DNA from: Gudongella sp034004165
Lineage (GTDB): Bacteria; Bacillota; Clostridia; Tissierellales; Tissierellaceae
NCBI GenBank assembly: GCA_034004165.1
Contig: JAVEXI010000002.1
Span: forward strand, 1-64,000
Direction of reading: 5' to 3'
Length of the DNA: 64,000 bases
Each line of letters begins with the position of its first letter. Position 1 is the first letter of the stretch. Made by a program: the position numbers and the translations under genes. Shown here piece after piece: positions 42,537-51,223 of the stretch. Under the pieces are notes generated by a model, which worked only from the letters and a program-made list of their open reading frames with translations, ran no database searches and had not been told where the DNA came from.

Positions 42537-43418
42537 ATGGATAAAATTAGAAGTTCTAGAATCGGGATGAGAACATTTAAAACAGGACTTGCAGTTATGC
42601 TGGGAGTTTCAATAGCAGATCTTCTTGGCTTGAGAAGTCCACTTTTTGTCGCCCTGGGAGTATTGAGTACTTTACAGACTTCTGTTGCAGAATCCTTTCT
42701 CATGGGTAAAAACAGGATACTGGGAACTATAATGGGAGCACTGGTTGCAGTCATTATGGTAGAGTACCTTCCGGTCAACAATCTTCTACTTGGTGTTGGA
42801 CTTGTTATTGTAATACATATACTCAATATCTTAGGCTGGAAAATGACTATCTCACTGTCTGCTGTGGTCTTTACATCAGTTTATCTGAACAAGGATGTCC
42901 ATGCGATGGAATACGCACTACATAGAATGTTGGATACTCTTGTTGGAATAGCTACTGGAGTATTAGTCAACTACCTTATAGCAGCACCAGACAGCAGTGG
43001 AAAGCTCTACGACCTATTGATTGAAATGACTGAAGATGCCCGAGAATTTGCGTACAATCTGGTAATTGGAAAAAAATCTGTTGATATAGATTCTTTTAAA
43101 ATCAAGCATCAGGAAGCTGAATCTCTCCTATCAATGGTGAAAGACGACAGTAAAATTATTCAGGAGAACCGAAAAACTATAGATAAAATAGAGAAGACTA
43201 TGCCATTAATAGATGCCATACATAATGACCTGGCATCTATGAGTTCAATGAAGCATATCGCAATTATCAGTTCAAAGAATTTAACTCTGATAAATGATTT
43301 GTATGGGATTACACCTATACTTGAGGAAAAAGCAATAGAATCAGAAGAGGATATTACATTTAATTATCATCTTCAGAATCTTTTACATAACCTTATCAGA
43401 CTAAAAAAAGACGTTTAA
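42537..43418 (+). CDS. FUSC/aromatic acid exporter-like membrane protein
   Basis: A 293-residue protein. About six hydrophobic helices (residues 15-155) form an FUSC/ArAE-type membrane domain, with GMRTFKTGLAVMLGVSIADLLGL and the HRMLDTLVGIATGVLVNYL segment near the end. A cytoplasmic helical tail follows (about 165-290). Relatives are proposed to export aromatic acids, but the substrate is unknown here. The ATG follows AGGAGTTTTTTCC. It is followed by a PH-domain gene 12 bp downstream, so the two are cotranscribed. Confidence 0.82.
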   Translation: MDKIRSSRIGMRTFKTGLAVMLGVSIADLLGLRSPLFVALGVLSTLQTSVAESFLMGKNRILGTIMGALVAVIMVEYLPVNNLLLGVGLVIVIHILNILGWKMTISLSAVVFTSVYLNKDVHAMEYALHRMLDTLVGIATGVLVNYLIAAPDSSGKLYDLLIEMTEDAREFAYNLVIGKKSVDIDSFKIKHQEAESLLSMVKDDSKIIQENRKTIDKIEKTMPLIDAIHNDLASMSSMKHIAIISSKNLTLINDLYGITPILEEKAIESEEDITFNYHLQNLLHNLIRLKKDV

Positions 43419-43430
43419 AGGAGGTTACTT

Positions 43431-44033
43431 ATGTACGAACGAGAGTTTTATGACATTTTAAACAGTGGCGAGAGGATTCTATGGGCAGACAGACCCAATA
43501 GAATAGTCCACATGATGCGCGCCCTTCCAATGTTAATCTTCGGCTTGTTATGGGGCACTTTTGACCTCTTTTTTATCCTTATGATAAGAGGCAATGGTCC
43601 TGGTTTGATGCTAGTACCATTTTTTCTCCTTCACCTTTTTCCGTTGTGGTTAGGCGTTGGTGGTATGCTAGCAACACTAGTAACCTATCAAAATACAATT
43701 TTCTGTTATACAGACAAAAGAGTCATAGTGAGAAGTGGCTTCTGGGGAGTTGATTACAAGTCCACAGAATTTGATGCAATCAGAACCATTGAAGTTAATG
43801 TAAATCCTCTTGAAAACAGTATGGGTTTAGGTACAATCAGAATAAACGAAGAGCATGTTAGCAATGGCAAAAGCACTACCAGATTAGGCAAGAGACTTTA
43901 CGGTATCAGCAGACCCTACGAGGTATATAAAGATTTGAAAAAGATATCTTTGGACGTAAGAAGTGATATCTACTATCCAAATCAATATAGACCTTCTGAA
44001 AATAGAGGTTACAACACTGAGTACAGAGACTAA
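43431..44033 (+). CDS. Membrane-bound bacterial PH-domain protein (bPH2/YdbS-like)
   Basis: A 200-residue protein. Two hydrophobic hairpins (about 31-50 and 58-85) are followed by a bacterial pleckstrin-like domain, YTDKRVIVRSGFWGVDYKSTEFDAIRTIEV (about 98-127). The tail is charged and Tyr/Arg-rich. Function of the family is not known. AAAGGAGGTTACTT precedes the ATG. The gene ends at a strong hairpin. Confidence 0.82.
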   Translation: MYEREFYDILNSGERILWADRPNRIVHMMRALPMLIFGLLWGTFDLFFILMIRGNGPGLMLVPFFLLHLFPLWLGVGGMLATLVTYQNTIFCYTDKRVIVRSGFWGVDYKSTEFDAIRTIEVNVNPLENSMGLGTIRINEEHVSNGKSTTRLGKRLYGISRPYEVYKDLKKISLDVRSDIYYPNQYRPSENRGYNTEYRD

Positions 44034-44045
44034 AATTCAATATTT

Positions 44046-44082
44046 AAAGAGCAGGTCTTCTATATGAAGCCCTGCTCTTTTT
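44046..44082. terminator. Bidirectional terminator between converging genes
   Basis: AAAGAGCAGG (44046-44055) pairs with CCTGCTCTTT (44071-44080), with inner CTTC/GAAG, and TTTTTG follows on the plus strand. Confidence 0.88.
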
Positions 44083-44095
44083 GTTGTTTAACAAA

Positions 44096-45790
44096 TTAGA
44101 AGCTTGAATCGTCTACTGAATCCAGATATTCTTTAATCGGTCCGACAACTCTTTTTACTGTACCATCCACAAACGGATTGTCCAAATTGGCAAGTTCTAT
44201 GAGTTCTGTGAAGGACATGCTTCCGCCTGCCTTACAAAGCCTCAGATAATCCTCCCATGCTTTCTCTCTGTCTTCTCTACTTCTTATCCAGAACTGGAAC
44301 GCACATACCTGAGCAAGAGTGTAATCGATATAATAGAATGGAACCGAGAAAATGTGTCCCTGCCTAAACCAGAATCCACCTCTGTTTAAAAGGTCTTCGT
44401 CTTCATAGTCTCTTGATGGAAGGTATTTCTTCTCAATTTCTCTCCATTTTGCTTTTCTTTCATCGGGTGTAGCTTGTGGATTGCCATACACAAAGTGTTG
44501 GAATTCATCAACGGAAACCCCATATGGTATAAACGTCAAAGCTCCTGCAAGGTGGCTGAATTTATATTTCTCTACCTCATCCTTAAAGAAGTTCTCCATC
44601 CACGGCCACGTTAGAAACTCCATGCTCATCGAGTGAATTTCGCATGCTTCCAGCGTAGGGAATTTGTATTCAGGAAGTTTGTGATCCATGCTCATAAAGC
44701 TTTGGAATGCATGTCCAGCTTCGTGTGTTAATACGTCGATATCTCCACTGGTTCCATTAAAGTTTGAGAATATAAACGGTGAGTTATAGTCAGGAATAAT
44801 CGTGCAGTAACCGCCGCTCCTCTTTCCTTTTTTTGCTTCCAGGTCTAAAAGCTCCCTGTCTATCATGAAATCTATAAATTCACCGGTTTCGGATGAAAGC
44901 TCATGATACATTTTTCTTCCGTTTTCAATTATCCAGTGTGGATCGCCTTTTGGAGTGGCATTTCCAGTAGTGTACTCAAGTGGCTCATCGTAATAAGTCA
45001 TTTTGCCTACACCTATCCGCTTGGCTTGTCTTTCTTTAAGTTCTTCAGTAAGAGGTACAAGACTTTCGTATACCTGTTTCCTATAGTTGGCTACCATCTC
45101 AGCATCATAATCTGTTCTGTTCAGTCTGGCATAACCAAGTGGGATGTAGTTTTCATATCCTAATTGTTTAGCCATAGCATCCCGAACTTTGACCAGTTCA
45201 TCGTAAATTCTGTCAAATTCCTTTTCATTTTCTTCAAAGAATCCAGCAGCCGTTCTAATTGCTGCTTTTCTTATTTCTCTGTCCTTTGATTCCTGGAAAG
45301 GTCTCAACTGGCTAAGGTTTCTTACTTCTCCCATAAACTCCAACTGTGCAGAGGCAACGAGCTTATCGTATTCTGTTGAAAGCTTGTTTTCCTTAACCAT
45401 AAATTCCATTATTTCTTCACTAAAGGCCTTAATATTTACTTCTGCCAACTTAAATAGATGGCTTCCCCACTCTTTTTCAAGCTCGACTCTGTATGGAGAC
45501 TTAACCAGTTCCTTGTAAAAATCTATTACAAGCTTTTCAAATCTCGGTCCGTTTTCATCCATAAAGTCCTGCTCATCGTGGTAATACTTATCCTCTGTAT
45601 TGATAGAATGCCTGATGGATACGAGAGTAATCATTGTATCAAAATTATTTCTCATCGCAGTTATCTCATCGATTATTTCACTTTGAATCGATGCACTTTC
45701 TGCATTGCCGAATTTCTTAAGAAGTTCAGCAAAATCCTTTTCCATTTTATCCAGATCAGGTCTTTCATATAAATAATCTTTAAATTTCAT
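44096..45790 (-). CDS. M3-family oligoendopeptidase (PepF-like)
   Basis: A 564-residue zinc metallopeptidase that should degrade oligopeptides in the cytoplasm. The active site is DVLTHEAGHAFQSF, with HEAGH near residue 361 and a third ligand in PTLEACEIHSMSMEFL shortly after. The length fits M3B oligoendopeptidases. I start at ATG 45790 (MKFKDYLYE) after GGAGGAGGGTGCAA; the longer reading to 45814 places this site inside the gene. A TATAAT lies near 45824, with only a weak -35. It is opposed by the preceding genes, ending at the shared hairpin. Confidence 0.92.
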   Translation of the reverse strand: MKFKDYLYERPDLDKMEKDFAELLKKFGNAESASIQSEIIDEITAMRNNFDTMITLVSIRHSINTEDKYYHDEQDFMDENGPRFEKLVIDFYKELVKSPYRVELEKEWGSHLFKLAEVNIKAFSEEIMEFMVKENKLSTEYDKLVASAQLEFMGEVRNLSQLRPFQESKDREIRKAAIRTAAGFFEENEKEFDRIYDELVKVRDAMAKQLGYENYIPLGYARLNRTDYDAEMVANYRKQVYESLVPLTEELKERQAKRIGVGKMTYYDEPLEYTTGNATPKGDPHWIIENGRKMYHELSSETGEFIDFMIDRELLDLEAKKGKRSGGYCTIIPDYNSPFIFSNFNGTSGDIDVLTHEAGHAFQSFMSMDHKLPEYKFPTLEACEIHSMSMEFLTWPWMENFFKDEVEKYKFSHLAGALTFIPYGVSVDEFQHFVYGNPQATPDERKAKWREIEKKYLPSRDYEDEDLLNRGGFWFRQGHIFSVPFYYIDYTLAQVCAFQFWIRSREDREKAWEDYLRLCKAGGSMSFTELIELANLDNPFVDGTVKRVVGPIKEYLDSVDDSSF

Positions 45791-45879
45791 TTGCACCCTC
45801 CTCCTTTTCACCATTTAATTATACTATATATTTCCAGATTTACACATTTATTTTGCTTTTTTTCACTTTTTTGGTTCAA

Positions 45880-45908
45880 TTGTAATGGTAAGTTCCATGT
45901 TGTATAAT
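45880..45908 (+). promoter_or_regulatory. Promoter of the 561-residue gene
   Basis: TTGTAA (45880-45885), a 17-bp spacer and TATAAT (45903-45908). Confidence 0.8.
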
Positions 45909-45940
45909 GTAAACATAGCAAATAACAAGGAGAAAACTAA

Positions 45941-47626
45941 ATGGAACTCGATATCTTACAGAAGCTTGAAAACTCAGCGACTGAAAAACTTATAGAATAT
46001 ATCAATACTGATGGGCGTGCAAGTCTGTTGTTCAGCGAAAACTATGAAAAATATTCATTTCTTGAACTCGAAATGAGTAAAATGGCTTTTAATCTCTGGC
46101 TGTGCTGTGATTATAAGGACTTTGGCGGGAGAGGATTTGCAACCAGACTCATAGAACAGGATGAAACTCTCACTACATCAGAAATAGACATACTCAACGG
46201 AAAACTAGAGAGCTACGTTACAATAGTTGAAATTAAGGGATTTAACGAACCATACGTTACAGCTTTTGACGTGCTTAGCCATGCAGAATACAAGCTGCTG
46301 GAACCACAAGCATCAGCAATATTAAAAAAAGGTGACTATATGCTGGCAAGGATAGGAGACGTTTTGGGGCATACGAGAATGATTGGCGAAATCAGCTTTA
46401 TTCCTAGAACAGTCATCCCATACTTTGTGCGTGCCATAATTAGAAAACGAAATGAAACTGAAAATAGCTCTCTGGATTTCCAGACTTTCTTGAAAAATAA
46501 TACTCTGTTTCTTTACGAGGCATACTATGAAAATGTGTATCAAAACTACGATCCTGGTGATGGAGACATTCTACCTATCTATCAGGAACTTGATGAGTTT
46601 GAAGAATACATGTTAATGAAACACTCACCAGAAGTTGTCGACAGACATCTGGCAAATCTAATTGAAATTTATGAGTACTACATAAGCGATGACGAGATGA
46701 CCTTAAAAGACATCGACCAAATTGATCTCGAACAATTTTTTTCAGATGGAATAGATGAGAAATTTATAACTTCTCCACTCATACTAAAAGAATACATCAG
46801 AACATTGAGGGAATATTTAAATTTCCTCTCGAAAAATAGTAGCGACTATAAAAAATCTATCGAAGAACTGAAAATCATCAGCCAGAACAGATTCAATCTA
46901 ATAAAGGAAGTGCTAAGACAAAATAGACTTTCTCAGGGTGATCCTCTGCTTTCCATCAGGCTCAGAGAAATAGATCATAGACCTACCAATATGTACCTAA
47001 ATGACTTTGATAGATTTCTTCTGTATATTTATGAAGATCCTTTGGAGCTTACCAAAGCTAGGAAATCGATCAAAAAAAAGGACTATGACACTATGTCGAA
47101 GTTCTTTGAAGGCGAGTACAAAACCCTGGGTATTCGTAGAGAGGCTTCGAGCAAATCCATTGTGCAGTTCTTTTACCTAATGGCCATTTCTCTCAAGCTG
47201 ATTAGAGAAAAAGACGGCATCGCAAAAGCCGTTCCCAAAGCAGAGGAATATCTAAGCCTTTCCAGAGAAGATAAATTTACACTTCATTTGAAGACATTCT
47301 GGCAGAACAGTTTTATAAAAAAAGCATTAGATTCTGATTTGTCCACAGCCAGAACCCTTAAACAAGCGTATTTAAAGACGATAGTTCCAGATACTTCACT
47401 TCGTATTTCAATGAAAGGTTTTGAACTTGCAGTAGACGCAAGTCTTTATGAGACGGCTTACTTTTTGAGATTACTAGATTTCATGGGGCTTGTGCATCAG
47501 TCAGACTGGCGCAGCGACTTCGTTCAGTCTCCAATTGGAAGACTGGTAAAAGCCCATCTTCAGGAATGGGATAAGCCAATGACAGATAAGGTAGTTCAGA
47601 TGAGAAGACATCAGCACAACAACTAA
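45941..47626 (+). CDS. Large protein of unknown function (561 residues)
   Basis: I do not recognise this protein. It is soluble-looking, with no signal peptide or membrane helix. Residues 1-75 are helical. A beta-rich segment at about 90-150 (TIVEIKGFNEPYVTAFDVLSHAEYKLLEP..., then GDYMLARIGDVLGHTRMIGEISFIP) loosely resembles the small barrel found in some SEC-C-type proteins, but no Cys cluster is present. The rest is helical and charged. Codon use and ribosome site (AAGGAGAAAACTAA) are normal, and it has its own strong promoter. It is followed 13 bp later by a serine peptidase, so the pair is probably an operon with the YihY gene. Confidence 0.8.
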   Translation: MELDILQKLENSATEKLIEYINTDGRASLLFSENYEKYSFLELEMSKMAFNLWLCCDYKDFGGRGFATRLIEQDETLTTSEIDILNGKLESYVTIVEIKGFNEPYVTAFDVLSHAEYKLLEPQASAILKKGDYMLARIGDVLGHTRMIGEISFIPRTVIPYFVRAIIRKRNETENSSLDFQTFLKNNTLFLYEAYYENVYQNYDPGDGDILPIYQELDEFEEYMLMKHSPEVVDRHLANLIEIYEYYISDDEMTLKDIDQIDLEQFFSDGIDEKFITSPLILKEYIRTLREYLNFLSKNSSDYKKSIEELKIISQNRFNLIKEVLRQNRLSQGDPLLSIRLREIDHRPTNMYLNDFDRFLLYIYEDPLELTKARKSIKKKDYDTMSKFFEGEYKTLGIRREASSKSIVQFFYLMAISLKLIREKDGIAKAVPKAEEYLSLSREDKFTLHLKTFWQNSFIKKALDSDLSTARTLKQAYLKTIVPDTSLRISMKGFELAVDASLYETAYFLRLLDFMGLVHQSDWRSDFVQSPIGRLVKAHLQEWDKPMTDKVVQMRRHQHNN

Positions 47627-47639
47627 CTTTGGAGGTTTT

Positions 47640-49634
47640 ATGATGAAAAAAGTTGAATTGATGGATTTTTTGAATTTCAAATTTCTCTCAGGCCTTACAG
47701 CATCACCCGATGGCACGCGTGCAGCTTTTGTAGTACACACTGCCGACTATGACAACAACAAGTATCTTTCATGTCTTCATATGCTTCAGGGTAGTGATGC
47801 CCCCTCAAAGCTTATAGAAGCTGACGATGTAAAGAGTTTTATCTGGCTTGACCACGACACAATATTGTACCCATCAGCAAAAGATGAGGATATTAAAAAA
47901 AGAAAAGAAGCTAAAGAACCACTAACATGTTTTTATAGACTTAATGTCAGTACTCTTGAATCAGAAAAGGCCTTTGAACTTCCAATAGACGTAAATTATA
48001 TCACTCCATTGGAAGACGGTAAGTTCCTTCTACTTGCACTGTTTGACAGGCGCATTGGAAATACATGGGACATCAGCAAAGAGGAAATGGAACAAAAGAT
48101 AGCTTTGCTTAAAGAAGAGAGTGATTATGAGATTTTGGATGAGATTCCTTTCTGGTTAAATGGCGAAGGCTTCACTAATAAAAGAAGAAACAGATGCTTT
48201 GTGTTTGATAGTACAAAAGGAATCATAACTCCGATTACAGATGAATTTACAAATGTTCAATCCGTCCATCTACATCCTGATAAAGATAAAGCTCTTTTAG
48301 TGACAGACTCCTTTATTGACAAAATGGGCCTTGGAAATAACATTACAGAATTGGATTTGAACACTCTGAAATTAGAAAAAATATCTCCAATCGAAGATTT
48401 TTCATATGATTTTGCAGGTTACTTAAAGGATATGATTATATTCATCGGCAGAGGCATGAAAGACCACGGGATAAATGAGAACCCAAAAGTTTTTCTTTCG
48501 GAAGACAGAGGCTTAAGCTTTGTAAGGCTTAACGATCTCAGACAGGATATTGGCAGCTCCGTAGGATCTGACTCCAGGTTTGGCTCTGGCAGAGCGATAA
48601 AAATTGAAGGTGAACACTTATATCTGGTAAGCACATACGGCTATTCTTCGCAGCTGTATCGCATTGGGCTGGACGGTATACTAGAGACACTTACAACAGG
48701 CAAAGGTTCTGTTGACGATTTTGACGTATCTGGAGACAAAATTTTCTTTACTGGAATGCGAAACTTAGAACTTCAAGAAATATATACCGTAAGTTGCAGG
48801 GTCGAAGAAAAGCTCACTAACCTGAATACAGATGTTCTCTCTAACAAGGAACTCTCTGTACCTGAAGAGATCGTCATCCACAACGGAACCACAGAACTCA
48901 CTGGATGGGTAATGCGCCCGTATAACTACGACAAATCAAAGGTTTACCCTGCAATACTAAATATACATGGAGGCCCGAAAACTGTATTTGGAACCGTATA
49001 CTTCCATGAAATGCAGTACTGGGCAGGTCAAGGATACATAGTATTCTATATGAACCCAAGGGGCAGCGATGGATACGGTGATAACTTCTCTGATATCAGA
49101 GGTAAATACGGCACTGTAGACTATGAGGATTTGATGTTGTTTACTGACATTGTATTTGAAAAGCACCCTGAGATAGACAGATTCAACGTTGGCGTAACTG
49201 GTGGCTCTTACGGTGGATATATGACAAATTGGATAATTGGCCACACAAATAAGTTTAAGGCAGCAGCTTCTCAAAGAAGTATTTCAAACTGGATTTCATT
49301 TTTTGGTACATCTGACATAGGCTATTACTTTGCAGCAGACCAGGCTGGAGCAACTCCCTGGTCCAACCATAAGAAGCTTTGGGATAATTCACCTCTTAAA
49401 TATGCTGATAAAGTTCAGACGCCAACGCTTTTTATCCATTCAGATGAGGACTACAGATGCTGGCTTCCAGAAGGACTGCAAATGTACACAGCTCTTAAGT
49501 ATCACGGAGTAATATCAAGGCTTGTAATGTTTAAGGGAGAAAACCACGAGTTATCCAGATCTGGCAAACCTAAACACAGAGTTAGAAGGATCAATGAAAT
49601 TACTAACTGGTTCGACAAATATCTCACCAAATGA
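47640..49634 (+). CDS. S9-family serine peptidase (prolyl oligopeptidase/acylaminoacyl type)
   Basis: A 664-residue cytoplasmic peptidase. The N-terminal beta-propeller (about 1-400) has WD40-like repeats. The alpha/beta hydrolase domain follows, with nucleophile elbow GVTGGSYGGYMTNW (Ser near 519), Asp in FIHSDEDYRC and His in FKGENHELSRSGKP. An oxyanion HGGP motif sits in LNIHGGPKTVFG. The start could be ATG 47640 or ATG 47643; GGAGG is 4 or 7 bp upstream, which favours the second. With the M3 peptidase nearby, it fits peptide use as nutrient. Confidence 0.92.
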   Translation: MMKKVELMDFLNFKFLSGLTASPDGTRAAFVVHTADYDNNKYLSCLHMLQGSDAPSKLIEADDVKSFIWLDHDTILYPSAKDEDIKKRKEAKEPLTCFYRLNVSTLESEKAFELPIDVNYITPLEDGKFLLLALFDRRIGNTWDISKEEMEQKIALLKEESDYEILDEIPFWLNGEGFTNKRRNRCFVFDSTKGIITPITDEFTNVQSVHLHPDKDKALLVTDSFIDKMGLGNNITELDLNTLKLEKISPIEDFSYDFAGYLKDMIIFIGRGMKDHGINENPKVFLSEDRGLSFVRLNDLRQDIGSSVGSDSRFGSGRAIKIEGEHLYLVSTYGYSSQLYRIGLDGILETLTTGKGSVDDFDVSGDKIFFTGMRNLELQEIYTVSCRVEEKLTNLNTDVLSNKELSVPEEIVIHNGTTELTGWVMRPYNYDKSKVYPAILNIHGGPKTVFGTVYFHEMQYWAGQGYIVFYMNPRGSDGYGDNFSDIRGKYGTVDYEDLMLFTDIVFEKHPEIDRFNVGVTGGSYGGYMTNWIIGHTNKFKAAASQRSISNWISFFGTSDIGYYFAADQAGATPWSNHKKLWDNSPLKYADKVQTPTLFIHSDEDYRCWLPEGLQMYTALKYHGVISRLVMFKGENHELSRSGKPKHRVRRINEITNWFDKYLTK

Positions 49635-49656
49635 TAAAAACTGGCAGGTGTTATAA

Positions 49657-50559
49657 ATGAATGCACTCAAACAGAAAATGAAAGACAAAACAGCTGTGAT
49701 ATTCTTGGACAAACTGGCTTATAGGTTTTCCAGTCACAATGTAGTATGGGCAGGAGCTTCGTTGACCTATTATCTTATTCTATCACTATTTCCTTTTATA
49801 ATCGTACTTCTCAACATACTTAGCTACACTTCATTCATACGAGAAGGCGTTCTGTTTGATATGATTCAGTACTTACCTGTAGACATTCAGTTAATTATTG
49901 AGGGCTTTGTAGATGACCTTTTGAGATCCAGTAGCGAGGGACTTCTTTCTATAGCCGCTTTAGCTGGTCTTTGGACAGCATCTTCTGGTGTTATGGCGAT
50001 AATTAAGGCAATAAACCTAGCTTATGATTACGCTGAAAATAGGAATTTTTTAAAACTTAGAGGTCTTTCTGTCTTGTTTACACTGGCTCTTTTGGTGATG
50101 ATTTCTTTGGTTCTAATATCTCTAGTTTTAGGCCCGTTACTTGGCAAAATGTTATTCGATAACCTTGGATATGCAGAGACATTTTCAAAACTCTGGGGCT
50201 ACCTGAGGTACATAATCCCCATTGCATTTATGGTGCTTATCTTTGCTCTAATGTATAAATTTAGCCCAAACATAGGTAAAAGCCTGAAAATTCCGTTGAA
50301 GTTTGTGCTTCCAGGTGCAATATTTACGACCTTTTTCTGGATTGTACTTTCGCTTCTATTCTCTTTTTACGTTACAAATTTCGGCAAATACGCATTAACT
50401 TATGGAAGCCTTGGGGGAGTTATAGTTCTTCTTATCTGGTTATATTACAGCAGTATAGTGCTGGTTGTAGGCGGAGAAATAAATGCCGCTTTAGAGGACA
50501 TGAGGTTAAATGGCATAAAAGTAGACCCGGAGAAAAGTGCTTTCTACCGAGTCAGATAA
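49657..50559 (+). CDS. YihY/BrkB-family membrane protein
   Basis: A 300-residue integral membrane protein with about six to seven helices. The N-terminus contains SLTYYLILSLFPFIIVLLNIL, and the middle LAGLWTASSGVMAIIKAINLAYD, both typical of the YihY (formerly RNase BN) family. The C-terminus GSLGGVIVLLIWLYYSSIVLVVGGEINAALE is also diagnostic. Despite old names, the family is not an RNase; its role is unsettled. It begins 22 bp after the peptidase, with a modest ribosome site GCAGGTG. Confidence 0.9.
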   Translation: MNALKQKMKDKTAVIFLDKLAYRFSSHNVVWAGASLTYYLILSLFPFIIVLLNILSYTSFIREGVLFDMIQYLPVDIQLIIEGFVDDLLRSSSEGLLSIAALAGLWTASSGVMAIIKAINLAYDYAENRNFLKLRGLSVLFTLALLVMISLVLISLVLGPLLGKMLFDNLGYAETFSKLWGYLRYIIPIAFMVLIFALMYKFSPNIGKSLKIPLKFVLPGAIFTTFFWIVLSLLFSFYVTNFGKYALTYGSLGGVIVLLIWLYYSSIVLVVGGEINAALEDMRLNGIKVDPEKSAFYRVR

Positions 50560-50565
50560 ACCAGA

Positions 50566-51219
50566 CTAGCCATTCATAGTTGCAAGAACAAGACCTGTTA
50601 CAGACTTTGCTCCTGCTTGGGAGAGGACTCTGGCGCAGGTTTTTATTGTATTTCCAGTAGTAAATAAATCATCTACCAACAAAATCCTTTTATCTACGAT
50701 ACTATTCCTATCTCTGACTGTGAAAGAACCCTTCAGATTAATCTCTCTTTCAGTCTTGGATAGTCTATTCTGTTCTTTTGTCCATTTGTGTTTTATGAGA
50801 CTTTTTGAATTATATTCAATTCCAGTCAGTTTTGAAAGCTCGGTTGCCAAAAGAGCAGACTGGTTATAACCACGTATTGCCTCTTTTCTCCAGTGAATCG
50901 GCACTGGAACTATTAAATCAAAATTCGTAAGTTCATTTGCATCCATAGCATTTTTCATCAAGATTGCAAAAGGTTTATATAGATAACTTGAGTTCCTAAA
51001 TTTAAACCTGTGTATAAACTCCCTAACATAACTATTATAAGACACTGCTGCATAAATATACTCAACACTTAAATCGTCAGTACTAAACTTTCTATTTAAC
51101 ACCTCTATCCTGTCTCTGCAGTCAGCGCATATTTTGTCTGGCAGATAAGGAGTCTCCTCTTTACAAAAATAACAGAAGTTTTCTGTTGGAAAGAGTATTT
51201 TTAATATCAAAATGTCCAC
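50566..51219 (-). CDS. comF: ComF-family phosphoribosyltransferase-like protein
   Basis: A 217-residue ComFC-type protein linked to DNA uptake and transformation. The N-terminus has a zinc-finger-like Cys set, C-Y-F-C near 17-20 and C-A-D-C near 32-35. The PRPP-binding motif ILLVDDLFTTGNTIKTCA is at about 175-192. The RGYNQSALLA segment is typical. Start is GTG 51219, only 4 bp after the recD2 stop, so translation is coupled. No comEC or comFA is nearby. Confidence 0.9.
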   Translation of the reverse strand: MDILILKILFPTENFCYFCKEETPYLPDKICADCRDRIEVLNRKFSTDDLSVEYIYAAVSYNSYVREFIHRFKFRNSSYLYKPFAILMKNAMDANELTNFDLIVPVPIHWRKEAIRGYNQSALLATELSKLTGIEYNSKSLIKHKWTKEQNRLSKTEREINLKGSFTVRDRNSIVDKRILLVDDLFTTGNTIKTCARVLSQAGAKSVTGLVLATMNG

Positions 51220-51223
51220 TTCC

